The notes: generated from the letters alone by a model not told the origin. 64,000 nt of DNA from Macrobrachium rosenbergii (GCF_040412425.1 NC_089781.1:50978727-51042726); one strand, 5' to 3'; positions 31,043-42,139 are shown, counted from the first letter of the stretch. Translations and numbers: made by a program.

Positions 31043-32607
31043 GAAAGGGCTGACGCGTAGGAGGCGCTTCCTTGTCCTTCCTGGCTAAAAAGTTTGCTGG
31101 AAGAACTTTCCTAGCAGTCCTTGTGATCAGATCTTGCGTTGACTGTTGCGCAAGGGCTGCTGATAAATCCTTAACCAGCTCTGAAGGGAAGAGCTGTTTG
31201 GTTAAGGGAGCATACAAGAGTTCTGATCTCTGAGCGAGAGTCACTCCTGAAGACAGGAACGAACACAGCATAGCTCTTTTCTTAATAACACCTGCTGTGA
31301 AAAGGGCAGAGAGTTCGACCGTCCCGTCCCTCACAGCTTTATCGAGACAGGCAATAAGGTGCATTTGCGTGTCGTTCTTCTCATCTGAAACCTCTGCGAG
31401 AGCTGCGACAGTCCAGTCCATCAAGCTGAAGACTTCAATAGTTCTGAAGACGCCTTTCAGCAAGTGGTCCAATTCCGAAGTGGACCACAGAACCTTGGCC
31501 TTTGTCATGGCTGTTCTATGTGAAGAGTCAACGAGTCTGGAGAAGTCCCCTTGGGAGGAGGCAGGAACTCCCAAGCTGAGAGCCTCCCCAGTCTCGTACC
31601 ACACACTGGATCTAGAAGCCAATCTCGTCGGGGGAAAGGAAAAGGTTGTCTTTCCCTGTTCTTTCTTCTTCAAAATCCAATCATTCAGTGTCGAAAAAGC
31701 TCTCTTCACTGATTTGGCTAACAATGTCTTCTTGAAGGAAGAAGACTTCTGGGGTCTACCCATCAAAAATTGCGAGGGAGGACTCCGAGGTACGGCCTGT
31801 TGGAAATCGGGAAATAAGTCCGCCAAAAGCGTAAGAAGTCTTTTCAGATCTGCAGCATGAAGAGTTTCTTGCGTCTCCTCCTCCGAGATCTCTTCCAAAG
31901 GATCCGCTATTTCGATGTTGAACGAGTGGGGAAACGTGTGTATCATCCTGCTTGTCACGAATGCGCCCAACTTGCTGCGAGGGAGCTCACGATCCTTGTT
32001 CCCCGTCACAGGAAGGGCTTGTTGCGGGAAGCGTCTATGAGCGCTGCAACTTGCAGCGAGTCCGCGTCTTGCTGGCTGTTAGCGTCTTGCTGTCCTAACT
32101 CCTGCCTTATCCTCTTCTTGGGTCTGTTGACGTCCTTAGGTTCCTTCCTGTGTGGTTCTTCTCTTAGCCCTTGCGACTTGTAAGAGTCAAAAAGAGATGC
32201 AAGGGACTGCTGAACTTCCGACAAGAACTTTACTTGAGGTGCCACTTGCTGCTGGGAAACAACTGGAGATGTCACTGCACGAACTTCCACAACTTCGGAG
32301 ACTTTTGCTGGGATCTTCTGATGATGAGGAGGTGACGCCGCTTGCGACACGTCCCATTCTGGGGGCGGGGGAGAAGCGTGAACTGACGTAATGTACACTC
32401 TTCTTCCTCCGACGAGTTATGCGTCTTACGCCTCTGTTTAGGCGCGGAAACGCTGTCTTCTTCCCACAGGAATCTCTCTGGAGAGCTCCATTTGCTGCAA
32501 GAGGGTTGTTGGAGCGGGAAAGGGGACCTGCGTCTCTTGATAGGTCTTGATTCTTGCGATTGACGCCAACCACGTCTGGGTCTTGCGTCATCCGAGGATG
32601 ACCTCAT
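30951..32607 (-). pseudogene. D6 ORF1b (gag-like)
   Basis: ORF1b opens with ATG at 32605-32607 (MRSSSDDARPRRGW, matching SSSDSSSPRRGW of D4). It overlaps the ORF1a stop as ATGA. Frameshifts occur near 32300 and 32000. The main frame (30951-32009) has LDHLLKGVFRTIEVFSLMDW, CLDKAVRDGTVELSALFTAG and, at the C-terminus, STQDLITRTARK and a basic tail (GGQPRKNPKQQPKSKK). The RS region of D4 is not present, only a short Arg/Ser stretch. Confidence 0.75.
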
Positions 32608-33325
32608 GTCCTCATCTCGCCTTTCCTGCGCGGCGAGGGGAGCGCCCTGGGATGCGTCAACAGGATCGCCGAGGGAACGTCCGCTCGTTGTTCAACGTCT
32701 CTCACCTCCCTTAGCCTGTCAACGTTCCTTCTCCCAGGGGTTGGGGAGCATGGAAGTCTAGGGCTAGGAGCGTGACAGACACGAACGGACGCACCCTCCA
32801 CTGCACTAACACTGTCACCGAACTTTTGTTGCAAACTATGCACTGCCCCCCACATCACTTCCCTATCCGAAGTAAGGGATTGCACTGAAACTCCTATGGC
32901 AGAAATAGCAGCCAAAATATCCTTTAAAGACGGATTACTTACTTCCAACTCCACAGGAGGATCGGGTACTACTACCTTAGGGCTAGGATCAGGAATATTA
33001 GCATCAGACAAGTTAGAAAGGACTTGACTATCAGAAGACCTAGTTGACAGAACACTCGAAGATCTAGCTCTCCTAATTCTGTCCTTTTCCAATCGCCTCA
33101 CATAGCGATTATACTCTCTCCACTCTCTCTCAGACAAACTTTCACACTCCTTGCATCTATCATCAAATGCACACACATGATCTCTGCATTTCTTACATAC
33201 TGTGTGGGGATCAAGAGCAGCCTTTGGAAGCCGGGTCTTGCATCCCTCACACACATTCTGACAACAGAGTCAGCCATCTTGAAAAGCAAGTTCAAATAAA
33301 ACTGTCCAAGTCGGAAACCGACACA
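32604..33325 (-). CDS. D6 ORF1a with Cys module
   Basis: The Cys module is CEGCKTRLP, DPHTVCKKCRDHVC, RCKECESLSEREW, followed by a basic helix (YVRRLEKDRIRRARSSS). A Ser/Pro/Val region follows, then the second conserved block (SAVEGASVRVCHAPSPR, GRRNVDRLREV). The probable initiator (MADSVVRM, near 33287-33320) is out of frame by one event in a GTGTGTG run near 33255. The stop overlaps the ORF1b start (ATGA at 32604-32607). Confidence 0.75.
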
Positions 33326-33481
33326 ATTTAGCTTATCAGTGAGAAAAAGAAATCCAGGGAAATCCAACATCAGCGAAAGCCATCAGCGAAAACCAAACCA
33401 AGTAATGGGTACTTCACCAATTGTAGCAAAGCAAACCAAAAGTAGAGTGAATTTCCAACGTGTTGATAGAACGACGGCAGG

Positions 33482-33658
33482 GAATTTCTGAGGACAATTG
33501 GGAATGGTTCCAGGTACCTGGTAGAGGGCGCTCAGGTATGGCCACCTGACCATCTATCGGCGATTGCCGCGAATTTTGAATTTCTGCCGTATGGCGATTT
33601 AATCGGCGGGATAAAGCTATATATATGTAACTACCAGGGAAGTTAGATATTTAAAAAT
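33482..33658. repeat. D6 right inverted terminal repeat
   Basis: Reverse complement of 27278-27480; ends TAACTACCAGGGAAGTTAGA then TATTTAAAAAT. Confidence 0.88.
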
Positions 33659-33735
33659 ACAATTTACTTCTAAAAAATGTGACTTGTTCCGACACAATAT
33701 ACAAACCCTCCGTCCTTTACATTAGGAAGACTCAC
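33659..33735. repeat. D7 ICR, remainder of left half and right half
   Basis: The bases up to about 33684 match the reverse complement of the D7 left outer flank (27008-27030). TTGTTCCGACACAATATACA and the following CCTCCGTCCTTTACATT match the reverse complement of the D7 right end (39510-39563). Confidence 0.8.
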
Positions 33736-34290
33736 TGGTTGGAGGGAGGAATCTGAGTGAGTCTCCTGAACTGACTGGAGTTCACCACCTTGTCTTCCCT
33801 TCCTGGTCAATAGAGTGAGGAAGGGAAAACTGCCTCTGACAAAATGATCGGGTTGTAAGAAACAAGGGATCAGTTGTCAGACTTCTGAGTCCCTCTGCAT
33901 GAAAGAGGAATCATCAGTTCATGCAAAGTAGGCTAGGAAGAACTTGGAGTCAGATGACATTAAGGCAATCACAAGCATTAGGTTTGTCTTATAGTCATGG
34001 TCTCCTTCCCCACCTTGCAAGGGGAAGGAGTGGGGTTGCTTCTGTCAACCCAAATGGAAAATAGAAAGGGAGCTCCCGTTGGGTGCTTACCTGCATCGAC
34101 CGCCAGATCCAGCATGTAACGGCACATCTGCTCCCTGCCCGTGGGAAGAGAGCCAGGATGGGGAGAAAGAAGAGAGGCCAGTCACTTCACATTCATTCTC
34201 CCAATCACAACCGTACATCTTAGGCGAGATGCAACCTGTCCTGTTAGAGGAGCCAGGTAAGCTACACAACTTGTTGAGCAGCCACCACAA
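33736..34290. other. D7 3' untranslated region
   Basis: No convincing coding potential. An open plus-strand stretch starting at 34079 is an overlap shadow of YR. Confidence 0.45.
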
Positions 34291-34294
34291 GACC

Positions 34295-35100
34295 CTAGGA
34301 AAAAGTGTCCAAGGACTTGTGAGCAACATCCCAGAGGTAGAAGGAGGTGAAGGTGGTCTGCTGGGACCACACACCTGCCTTCAGCACCTGCACAACCGAC
34401 ATGTTCCTCCGGAATGCGAGGGATGGACCAATGCTGCGGACTTTGAGAGATCTTGGACGAAGCGTACCGGTGTTGTCTTCTCCTGCAGCAGAATATGCTC
34501 TCATTATCGTCTCACGAAGCCAGAAAGAGATGGTGTTCTTGGACACTTCTTTCTTGGTTGAGCCAGTACTAACAGAGAGTTGTCGACACTCAGGCCGGAG
34601 ACATCGAGTCCTGTTCAGACAGTGCCACAGCACTCTAACAGGACACAGTAGCATCTCGTCTGGTTCATTACCTATAAAGTCCTCTAGGGAGGGGATTGTG
34701 AAGGACTCGAACCGTGCATCAGGGACCGAAGGATTCTCAGTCTTCGCTAAGAAATCCAGGACAAAATCGAGCATAAATGATCCCCATCCCCTCGAGTATT
34801 TAACATCGAAGGAAAGTCCGTGTAGTTTGCCAACTCTCTTCACCGATGCCAGGGCCAGCAGAAAGATGGTTTTGAGAGTCAGATCCCCGTCTGACGACTC
34901 TCGTAAAGGCTTGTACGGTACATGAGTCAGGCTCCTTAGAACGAGAGTCACATCCCATGCAGGGGGCCTGAGATCCCTGGGTGGGCAAGACCTTTCGAAA
35001 CTTCTCATCAGTAGAGAAATCTCGAAGGAGGAAGAGATGTCTACAACTTTCAGCCGCAAGACTAGGCCGAGTGCGGCACGGTAGCCTTTCACAGCTGAAA
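34295..35100 (-). pseudogene. D7 tyrosine recombinase
   Basis: MKGYRAALGLVLRLKV, LASVKRVGKLHGL (Arg box), LCPVRVLWHCLNRTR, KNTISFWLRETIMRAY and FTSFYLWDV (Tyr box) align with D4. The HxxR box reads SLKVRSIGPSLAF: the His is replaced by Leu. With the catalytic His gone the enzyme is unlikely to work. Confidence 0.75.
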
Positions 35101-35500
35101 CAGAGAGAAGCTTCTCTTGGCGAAGGAAGACGATTCTGGTGGCTGAGCTTGTCTACCACGACATTCCTCTTGCCTGGAATGTACCTAGCTGACAGCTCTA
35201 CCGAGTGAGCCACGACCCACTCGTACACCTGCATTGTCAACTGGTAAAGCGGGAGGGACACTAGGCCCCCCTGCTTGTTGACGTATGCTACTACCGTGGT
35301 ATTGTTGCTCATCAGTACCACAAAGTGTCCCATCACTCGATCCCGGAACTCTTGGAGAGCCAGGAAGGCAGCTTGAGTTCCAGGATGTTGATGTGAAGGC
35401 ACTTGTCATCTCAGTGCCACACTCCCGAAGTCAGCAACTCCTCCAGGTGTGCGCCCCATCCCTCGGTTGATGCGTCTGAGAACAGCAGCATGTCCAGAGG
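35101..35500 (-). pseudogene. D7 RNase H
   Basis: LLFSDASTEGWGAHLEELL is in one frame; MSNNTTVVAYVNKQGGLVSL, LSARYIPGKRNVVVDKLSHQ in the next. The DLFAT to APFWP block that follows in D4 and D6 is absent, so RNase H passes within about 40 codons into YR sequence. Confidence 0.7.
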
Positions 35501-36590
35501 GGGAGTATGCAAGGATACTCCTATCAAGAGGTTCCTGTCATCCATCCACCAGCGAAGGTCCTCTCTCACCTCCTCGGAAATAGGAATGAAGAAGGACTGG
35601 GGGTCTCGGGACTGGGACCAATACTCCTTTAGCCTCCACTGTAGAGACCGCAGGTGAAGACGCCCATGAGGTACCAGCTTCTCCAGCGACGACAGGTGAC
35701 TGATGATGACTTGCCATTGCCGGGCTGGCTGCTCCTGTCGTGGCAGGAACAGCTGTGCTGCTTGCCTGAACCTGCTGATACAAGAGTCTGAGGGAAAGAC
35801 TTTCGCTGCCACCAAGCCTATCAGCATGCCCAGGTACTTTATCCTCTGCTTGGGGGTGAGATCTGACTTCTCGAGGTTCACTAAGGTCCCAAGATCGCGG
35901 CAAAACTCGAGGAGTCGATCCCTGTCCTGTAGCAACTGCGACCGGGAGCTTGCCAGGACGAGCCAGTCGTTGAGATACCTCAATAGACGTATCCTGTGTG
36001 AGTGGACCCAAGCTGACATGAGAAAAAAGACTCTCACCAATACCTGGGGAGCGGTAGGGAGCCTGAAGCAGAGCGCCCTGAATTGGAAGATCGTCTCCCT
36101 GAGGATAAAGCGGAGGTACTTGCGAGAGGATGGATGAATGGGTATTTGAAAATACGCATCCTTCAATTCCACCGTAGGCATGAAGTCGTTCACCCTGATG
36201 GAAGCAAGCAAGAATCGCGCTGTTTCCATCGTGAACCGAGTCTGGCGAACGAATCGGTTTATGGGAGTGAGGTCTACAGTATGACTGGTCTCCATCCCCC
36301 TGTGGCTTTCTCTATGAGAAAGATATGGCTATAATAGCCTGGAGACTGGTCCGACACGACTTCCACAGCACCCTTGCTCAGCATGGCTTGCACTTCTTGC
36401 AGTTGTGGTGTCCTTCGGAGTTCCTTGGACGTATGTGCGGAGATGGACCAGAGTAGGTGAGGGGAGGCCAAGACTCGAAGGGTAGTAGATATCCCTCCTG
36501 AAGGACATCCACTATCCAGGTCTCAGCTCCGTGCAGCTGCCATGTTGCCCAATGGCTCGACAGGCACCCCCCCACCTTCAGCAGCATTTG
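35411..36590 (-). pseudogene. D7 reverse transcriptase
   Basis: VELKDAYFQIPIHPSSRKYL, FRLPTAPQVLVRVF and YLNDWLVLASS (YLND at 35963-35977) in a 294-residue frame. The N-terminal part is at 36274-36587 (GAETWIVDVLQEGYLLPF, YYSHIFLIEKATGGW). The second catalytic-loop residue is Asn where every other copy has Asp, and the frame is broken near 36290. Confidence 0.8.
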
Positions 36591-36606
36591 GGGGGGAACA
36601 CCGCCC

Positions 36607-38900
36607 CTAGCGTTTCCCCTTCTTCTTCCCCTTGCCCCCTTTTCCGGATTGGAAAGCGGGCTGAAAGAGGCGGGAAGACCTGCTCTTTCTAGAGGAGGAA
36701 GAAAAAGGCTGGGTGTTTCTATGGGACCCCTTCGAAGACTGGGGCTTCTTAGGGGCCGATGAAGTGCTAGCCTGGCCCGAGGGCCTGGCCACAGTGGAAC
36801 GTGAAGACCCAGACAAGCTGGTTGCTGTCACTGGCCTGGCGCTTCTCCACCACAGCGTCCACCAACTCCCTAGGGAAGAGAGAGGCGGAACCCAGCAACG
36901 GTCCATTCCGCAGGGTCAATGCCGACTCGGGTCCTACAGACCTGGAGAAGCAAGAGAGAACGGCGTCTCTTCGCTTCAGGACCAGGTTAGCCGACAGGTT
37001 TGCCATCTGGTGGGTGAGGTAGGAGATGGCCCTACCTCCAGACTGGCATAGTCTCCCGAAGGCAGAGTCCTCCCCGAGTACAACAATGCCTGAGGAAGCA
37101 TCCACCTTGGATACTGTGAAGGACTACAGATCCAGCCAGAAGACTGCCTGGAAGGCCACCATGGCGGTGGTTTCCAGTGTTGCGGCTTCTTGCTGAGAGA
37201 GGGAGATGCTCTCTGCAGTAAGTTGCTGCAACATAAGACCCGGATCCAGACGAACCAGGTCCGGGTCAACCTGTTTAGGCGGCAATGCCCTCTCCGAAGG
37301 TGCATAGAAGCGCTTCTGATGAGGCAGAGGAGGCGGAAGAAGCTTGTCCGAGCAGTTCGATCTAAGTGAATTGCCTTGCCAAGACACAAGACCATTCACC
37401 TGATCGAGGATCCCTTCGGCAAGCGTGGACCACGGCAGCACCACCAAAGCCTTGGGTTCCTTCTTGGGTCCCAAGTAGGATTCGAGGCGTGATGGACGAT
37501 CCACACATGAGGCCATGGTCCCTTCCCCGAGGTCGTTGTGCTGACGAATCAGCGCAATAGCTTCAGTAAACGTCCTCTGTATCTCGGGGGTGTCCGCATC
37601 CTGGGGGAGAGGACCTTCGAGTCCTTCCAGGGTGCGGTCCTCCCGATCTACTCTCCCTGCAATAGGGAGAACCTCAGCACACACCCGTGATCCTTCCTGC
37701 ACCACATGGGTGTAAGACCTGGTTGAGCTGAGGACCAAGCCAGGTACACATGCCCCCGAGGTAGAACTTTGGGGAGACAACTCGCCAGAGTTCTTCCTGT
37801 CCGACTTGCGCCCCTTGGAAGGAGCCCAGGAGGTAGAGGGGACAAGCGAGGAGGATCGGGCGCTCCCACTGGCCCTGCTGGCAGAACCAACAGGGGCAGT
37901 GGGCCGGGAGCGATCACCAACCCGCGGTGGTGACGGCAGCCTGGGTGAAGCAGTCTCCCGAGGAGAGTCGCCCGAGCCGCGCACTCCCCTCCCCCAAGCC
38001 AGGCTGGCCACGCGGATGTGGCCGGGGACTGGGAGGAGTCGAGCGTGCGGCTGGCTGGTGCGAGCTTGCGCTGTCCTCTAGACGCGGCCCAGTCTTCTTC
38101 GAGGCCGTAACCTCTCGGGAAGACTGAGCAGGGGACCTCTTCTCTGCTTCTCCAGGTGTCCGGACTCGAGGGACCGAAGCACCTTCCCGGGAACCTGGCT
38201 TGGCACTCATAGAAGCACCAGCAGGAAGAGTCGGGGCACCTGCATGTCCGGACTCTTCCTCTTGCCCCACGCCCAGGTCTGTAAGGAGAGAGGTTTCTCC
38301 CGTACCAGACTGGGGTACCTGGGTCTCCTTGGAAACCTGGGTACTTGGAGCGACTCGCGTGCGAATGTCTGACGTGGACCCGCTGGCCCTAGAAGCAGGT
38401 TTCTTTGGCACAGCAGGTGGAGGGCGGACCATGGTCTGCACGCCCTTCGCTCCCGATGTGACTGATCCAGGGGCCAGAGCACCAGTTCCCTGATCTTTGG
38501 ATCGGGAAGAGCCAGCGAGAGATCTTAGCAAGACTTCTTGTTGGGGGGGGGGGAAGGCTTCTTCTTCTTTGGCTGGGAAGCCTCAGAAGAAGTGGTAGCA
38601 GACGAAGACGACGACACCCTTCTCGATCTCTTCTTTGACTTCTTCTTCACCATCTTCCTCAGGACTGAAGTCAGGCCCCCAAACCATGCAGGAGCAGCCG
38701 AAGAAACAGGAGCAGCCGGGGGGGTCACAGCAGCAGGCGCAACTCGGGCAGCATAGGCGGTGCTCGGGTCAGCAGTTACCAGGGCAGGAACATCAGCGCG
38801 GCAGCCAGGAACATGAGGAGGAGGAGCAGGGAATGAAGGCACGGGTGGCGTGCAGGCTGCCAGGCTGGGCCAGGCCAGGGTCGAAGGCATGGGGGGGCCA
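36607..38900 (-). pseudogene. D7 ORF1b (gag-like), Pro/Ser/Arg-rich
   Basis: Several overlapping frames. 36607-36906 is a basic Ser-rich C-terminus (GKGGKGKKKGKR). 36767-37395 contains the globular-region-like AFGRLCQSGGRAISYLTHQM. 37124-38011, 37914-38531 and 38525-38890 are Pro/Ser/Ala/Arg-rich, with KKKSKKRSRRVSSSSSATTS near 38630. Similarity to D4 is mainly in order and composition. No functional product is expected. Confidence 0.6.
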
Positions 38901-39310
38901 GTCAGTAGTCAAGCTGGGCCGAGAGACAGGGAAGCGAGGAGCCAGAACCATAGTCATAAATGGGCCAGGGTCAGCAACAGGGTCAGGAACAGCCATATAC
39001 GGCACTGTCGATGTCACCATTGTAGGAAGGTCCAGGTTGTGAGAGCGGGGCCAGGAACCCTCGGACAATTCCTTGGCAGGCTTCCAACAGTAGTGTCTCT
39101 TCCCTTCGAACCTCTTCCATTGCTCGGGAGACCAGGAACAACACTCGCTACAAGGAATGTCACATGAACACACGTCCCCTGCAAGTTGGGCAAAGGGCGT
39201 GTGGGTTCGTGTTGACGCTAGAACGAAAGGTATTACATCTTTTCCCTCCTACCCCAGGACACACACGCTGGGGATAGGAGGGTTTAGAAGGTTTATCAAC
39301 ATTCATTCTC
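38793..39310 (-). pseudogene. D7 ORF1a with Cys module
   Basis: The upstream frame (39180-39310) reads MNVDKPSKP, RCNTFRSSVNTNPHALCPTC. After a one-base shift the next frame reads CSCDIPCSECCSWSPEQWKR. Together these fill the conserved Cys positions of the module seen in D2, D4 and D6. The following Pro/Val-rich part is unlike the other families. Confidence 0.65.
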
Positions 39311-39397
39311 AAAAAAGTAAGGGAAATTTCCCACCAAAAAGCTGAAGGGCAGTCAGGCAGAGAGCGAAGAACAACATCTGCATTCTACAATGGCCGA

Positions 39398-39563
39398 AAG
39401 CAAATTGGAATGTTTACATCCAGGCAGGCAGTACTACCGTCTCCTGGATGGTAGTTAACTGCCTAACCACCTTGTTTGAAAGTTCAACAGCTGTTTCCAA
39501 CCTGCACTGAAAGTAATTCCTACTGTAAAGGACAGAGGGTTTGTATATTGTGTCGGAACAAAC
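39398..39563. repeat. D7 right inverted terminal repeat
   Basis: GCAAATTGGAATGTTTACAT, GATGGTAGTTAACTGCCTAA and TTTGTATATTGTGTCGGAAC mirror 27008-27201. Confidence 0.85.
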
Positions 39564-39590
39564 TTGTATCATACATGTATCTGATTCACA

Positions 39591-39681
39591 GGTATGAAAA
39601 CTGTAGGACTGGCAACAGTTCCTTAAAAGTATGTATGGTACAACACGTGTTCAGAATTAAACCTGCTCAACAGAAATTTTT
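39591..39681. repeat. direct repeat flanking D7, right copy
   Basis: See 26917-27007. Same orientation, about 90 bp, lying 28 bp outside the D7 right end. Confidence 0.7.
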
Positions 39682-41200
39682 ATCATGCTCATATCAATAA
39701 GCTCCATTCCAGAACCAAAGTAAATGTGCATAGCATGGCAGCAGGCAGTTGTTGTGCTTGGAGAGTGGGTGGAAGGTTATTGTGCTCATTATAAGAGGTG
39801 ATGTATGGTATGGTGAAAGATATCACAATCCTAGTGATATTCTGTGTACTTTTACTAAAAATTTGGGCTTTACTCATTGTTTAAAAACATGCCATGCTTA
39901 TTACATATGATTCTGATTTTGTGATAGATGAATATGTAAGGCATGCTACATGTGTGAAAATGAAGTCTACACATATTAAACAACGAAAAAATAGGACAGT
40001 TATCAGTGGTTACTTGGCAGTGACAGTTGCCTTGAAACTTGACTATCTTTTTAGTTGTTTTGATTAATGTCAGTGAATATTATGATGAAGTTTTTTCTGG
40101 TAAGTGAACAAAAGAACTAGCCTATACAGTACTGTATGTGCATGGCTACTGCATGCCACATTTTTGGTGGTGGTACGAGGAGTTCCCATAATGAAAACTA
40201 ATAAATCTTAGGCTACGGCCTATGGTAGGCCACCAGTAAGCTATGGTAGCCTATGGTAGGTAGCCAAATGTTTATGTCCCGAGAATGACAATAAAAGAAC
40301 ATAATAATTATTGTCCGTGTGTTGTTTTGTTAAGGTTGGTTGCAATTTAGCATAACCGCCTAAGCTACACTTAGCCAATTCTGTGAAAGAATATACAGCA
40401 ATAAAAGAAGAGACAAATCATATTAAAATCGATAGAAAAAATATATCTTTACTTCAACGATTCCTCTAATTCTTCTAATCTAGAAGGAAGGTGCAAGTTT
40501 TAAATAACATCATAAGTCTATAGTAACTATAAGTAAGGTCTTCAAAAGTGGAAAAATTGGATGCAGGAAAAAAAACAAATGAAAAACATGTTTTTTTTCT
40601 GAAAAATTAAAACACAAAATGAAAGAAACTTTATTTTTTTCACAACCCTCTTAATCTATCTGTATGGTCATTCATTAACTGGTAAATAGCCAATGTGTGC
40701 ACCTCCCAATCCAAGGTAAGAAATATCCTGTATGTAATGTTATAGAGACAGATGGGCATGGCCCCTTGCTAGTTAGAATCCAGTGTGCAAGGTTAGGTTG
40801 AGATGAATTTCCGTACTATATTTCACTTGAATGATTGTGGTGCTCTAAGTTAGGTTAGGTTAGGTTAGACTGCATCTCTGTATTTCACTCAGTGACATGA
40901 GATTTCTATGGTGAGTTGAGTTAGGTTAGATTCTGGGTGGGAGGTAGGGGTTTACAGGCCAGGTAAGGACATGGTGCCCCAAGGCAGGTTAGACTGTAGT
41001 ATGTTCAGGTAGGATGCAGCCATTGTTAAATGTAAAGGAGACAGCTGCATGAAGATATCAATCAATTATTAATATAATTCCCTGACTGGAGAATATAGAA
41101 AAGGGTGTATATACGTATATAACGCAGTACAAGTGAGATCATTTGAGAAATTTACCAATCAAGAGAAATGTTCACATCTTTTATTTCTTTTATTTATATT
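39682..41200. other. non-coding AT-rich DNA with TTAGG-like patches
   Basis: No exon recognised. 40205-40265 carries short repeats of the TAGGCTAC/GCCTATGGTAGG kind. 40840-40868 contains TTAGGTTAGGTTAGGTTAG, and lone GTTAGGTT motifs recur at about 40790 and 40915. The reverse motif CCTAACCTAACC is near 41438. Too short to be a telomere. Confidence 0.6.
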
Positions 41201-41208
41201 TTTGCTTT

Positions 41209-41284
41209 CATTCCCGAGGGGCTGGTGCTAAACACAATGTCCCAAGGAACTTTTACCACGTTTAGTACCAGCCCCTCAGGGATG
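41209..41284. repeat. 25-bp-arm hairpin (inverted repeat)
   Basis: Arm 41209-41233 (CATTCCCGAGGGGCTGGTGC and AAAC) pairs with 41260-41284 (GTTTAGTACCAGCCCCTCAG and GGATG). Only two mismatches or G-T pairs are seen, around a 26-nt loop. No TE ends or duplicated target were recognised around it. Confidence 0.8.
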
Positions 41285-42139
41285 AACAAAGAAACATAGG
41301 TATTTCTAAGTATTAGCTCTGCATGGACTGTATGGAACGGTTCTGTGAATGCGAGAGACATTAGGAAGCCATATGTTCAAGAAGGGATTGGCTAAGGGAA
41401 TCAGTTATAAAAGGAACCACACTAACATAATGTACCCTAACCTAACCAAACCTAACCTTGTAGGTCGTGTTACTTAGCCGGGGGATCTGTCCCCTGGACC
41501 TCTCAGTAAAGGAAAATCCATGTTTTACCAAAAGTTCCCCTACAGCACTGTGCATGCGCAATAGCAAAAATATAATCAGTTCTGACGTTCATTACAGGTT
41601 AATTGCCTTAAGCGAATGCTAAATTCTTGATAAGCAACCAAAATACTAGAGTAAATGTCAATTTTCAAGGTAATACCCGACTCAGAGCTAATACTTAGTT
41701 CTGCTGAAACATGAACCAAATATGGTAAATTTCTTATTACCTCAAGTCAATTTCTCGAATTATCTCACCTCTACTACATTATATACTACACCTATTTCTA
41801 TTTTGATTATTCAAAAAATATATTAATAGGCAAAACTTTCATGCGGTCATCTCCTACACATTTCCCCAGCCCTGAACTGGCTTTGCTTTGCTGCATTTTC
41901 AAACTGAAGACAAATACCGCAGCCTGGTTCCTGCTAGTCACAGACCACAATCATGACCACCTTTGATGCTTGTTTAGGCTTCCACTTAGGCTACTGTGCC
42001 AGCTTTTCTCTCTTGACTCTCACCCATCCCAAAGACATGGTATATACTAAACATAGGCCTAGCACCCATTTTGCATAAGAATTGGTAGTTACTGAACCAG
42101 CGGAGCACAGTAGCCTACCAGCCTTCAGTTTGACCTTTT

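Larger units (their letters stand above)
27278..33658 (-). mobile_element. D6: DIRS1-like retrotransposon nested in the D7 ICR
   Basis: D6 is about 6.4 kb with inverted terminal repeats (27278-27480, 33482-33658), an ICR (27519-27620), YR, RNase H, RT, ORF1b and ORF1a. Most frames are long but shifted several times. It is related to D4: the terminal repeats share the GGAACCATTCCC block and the proteins align throughout. Confidence 0.88.
27008..39563 (-). mobile_element. D7: DIRS1-like element split by D6 inside its ICR
   Basis: The left inverted terminal repeat is at about 27008-27201 and the right one at 39398-39563. The ICR left half is at 27245-27277 and the right half at 33660-33735. Net length is about 6.2 kb. 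It is the most divergent DIRS family here, with Pro/Ser-rich ORF1. RT has YLND in place of YLDD, the YR His box is lost and RNase H is truncated, so it is dead. Confidence 0.85.
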
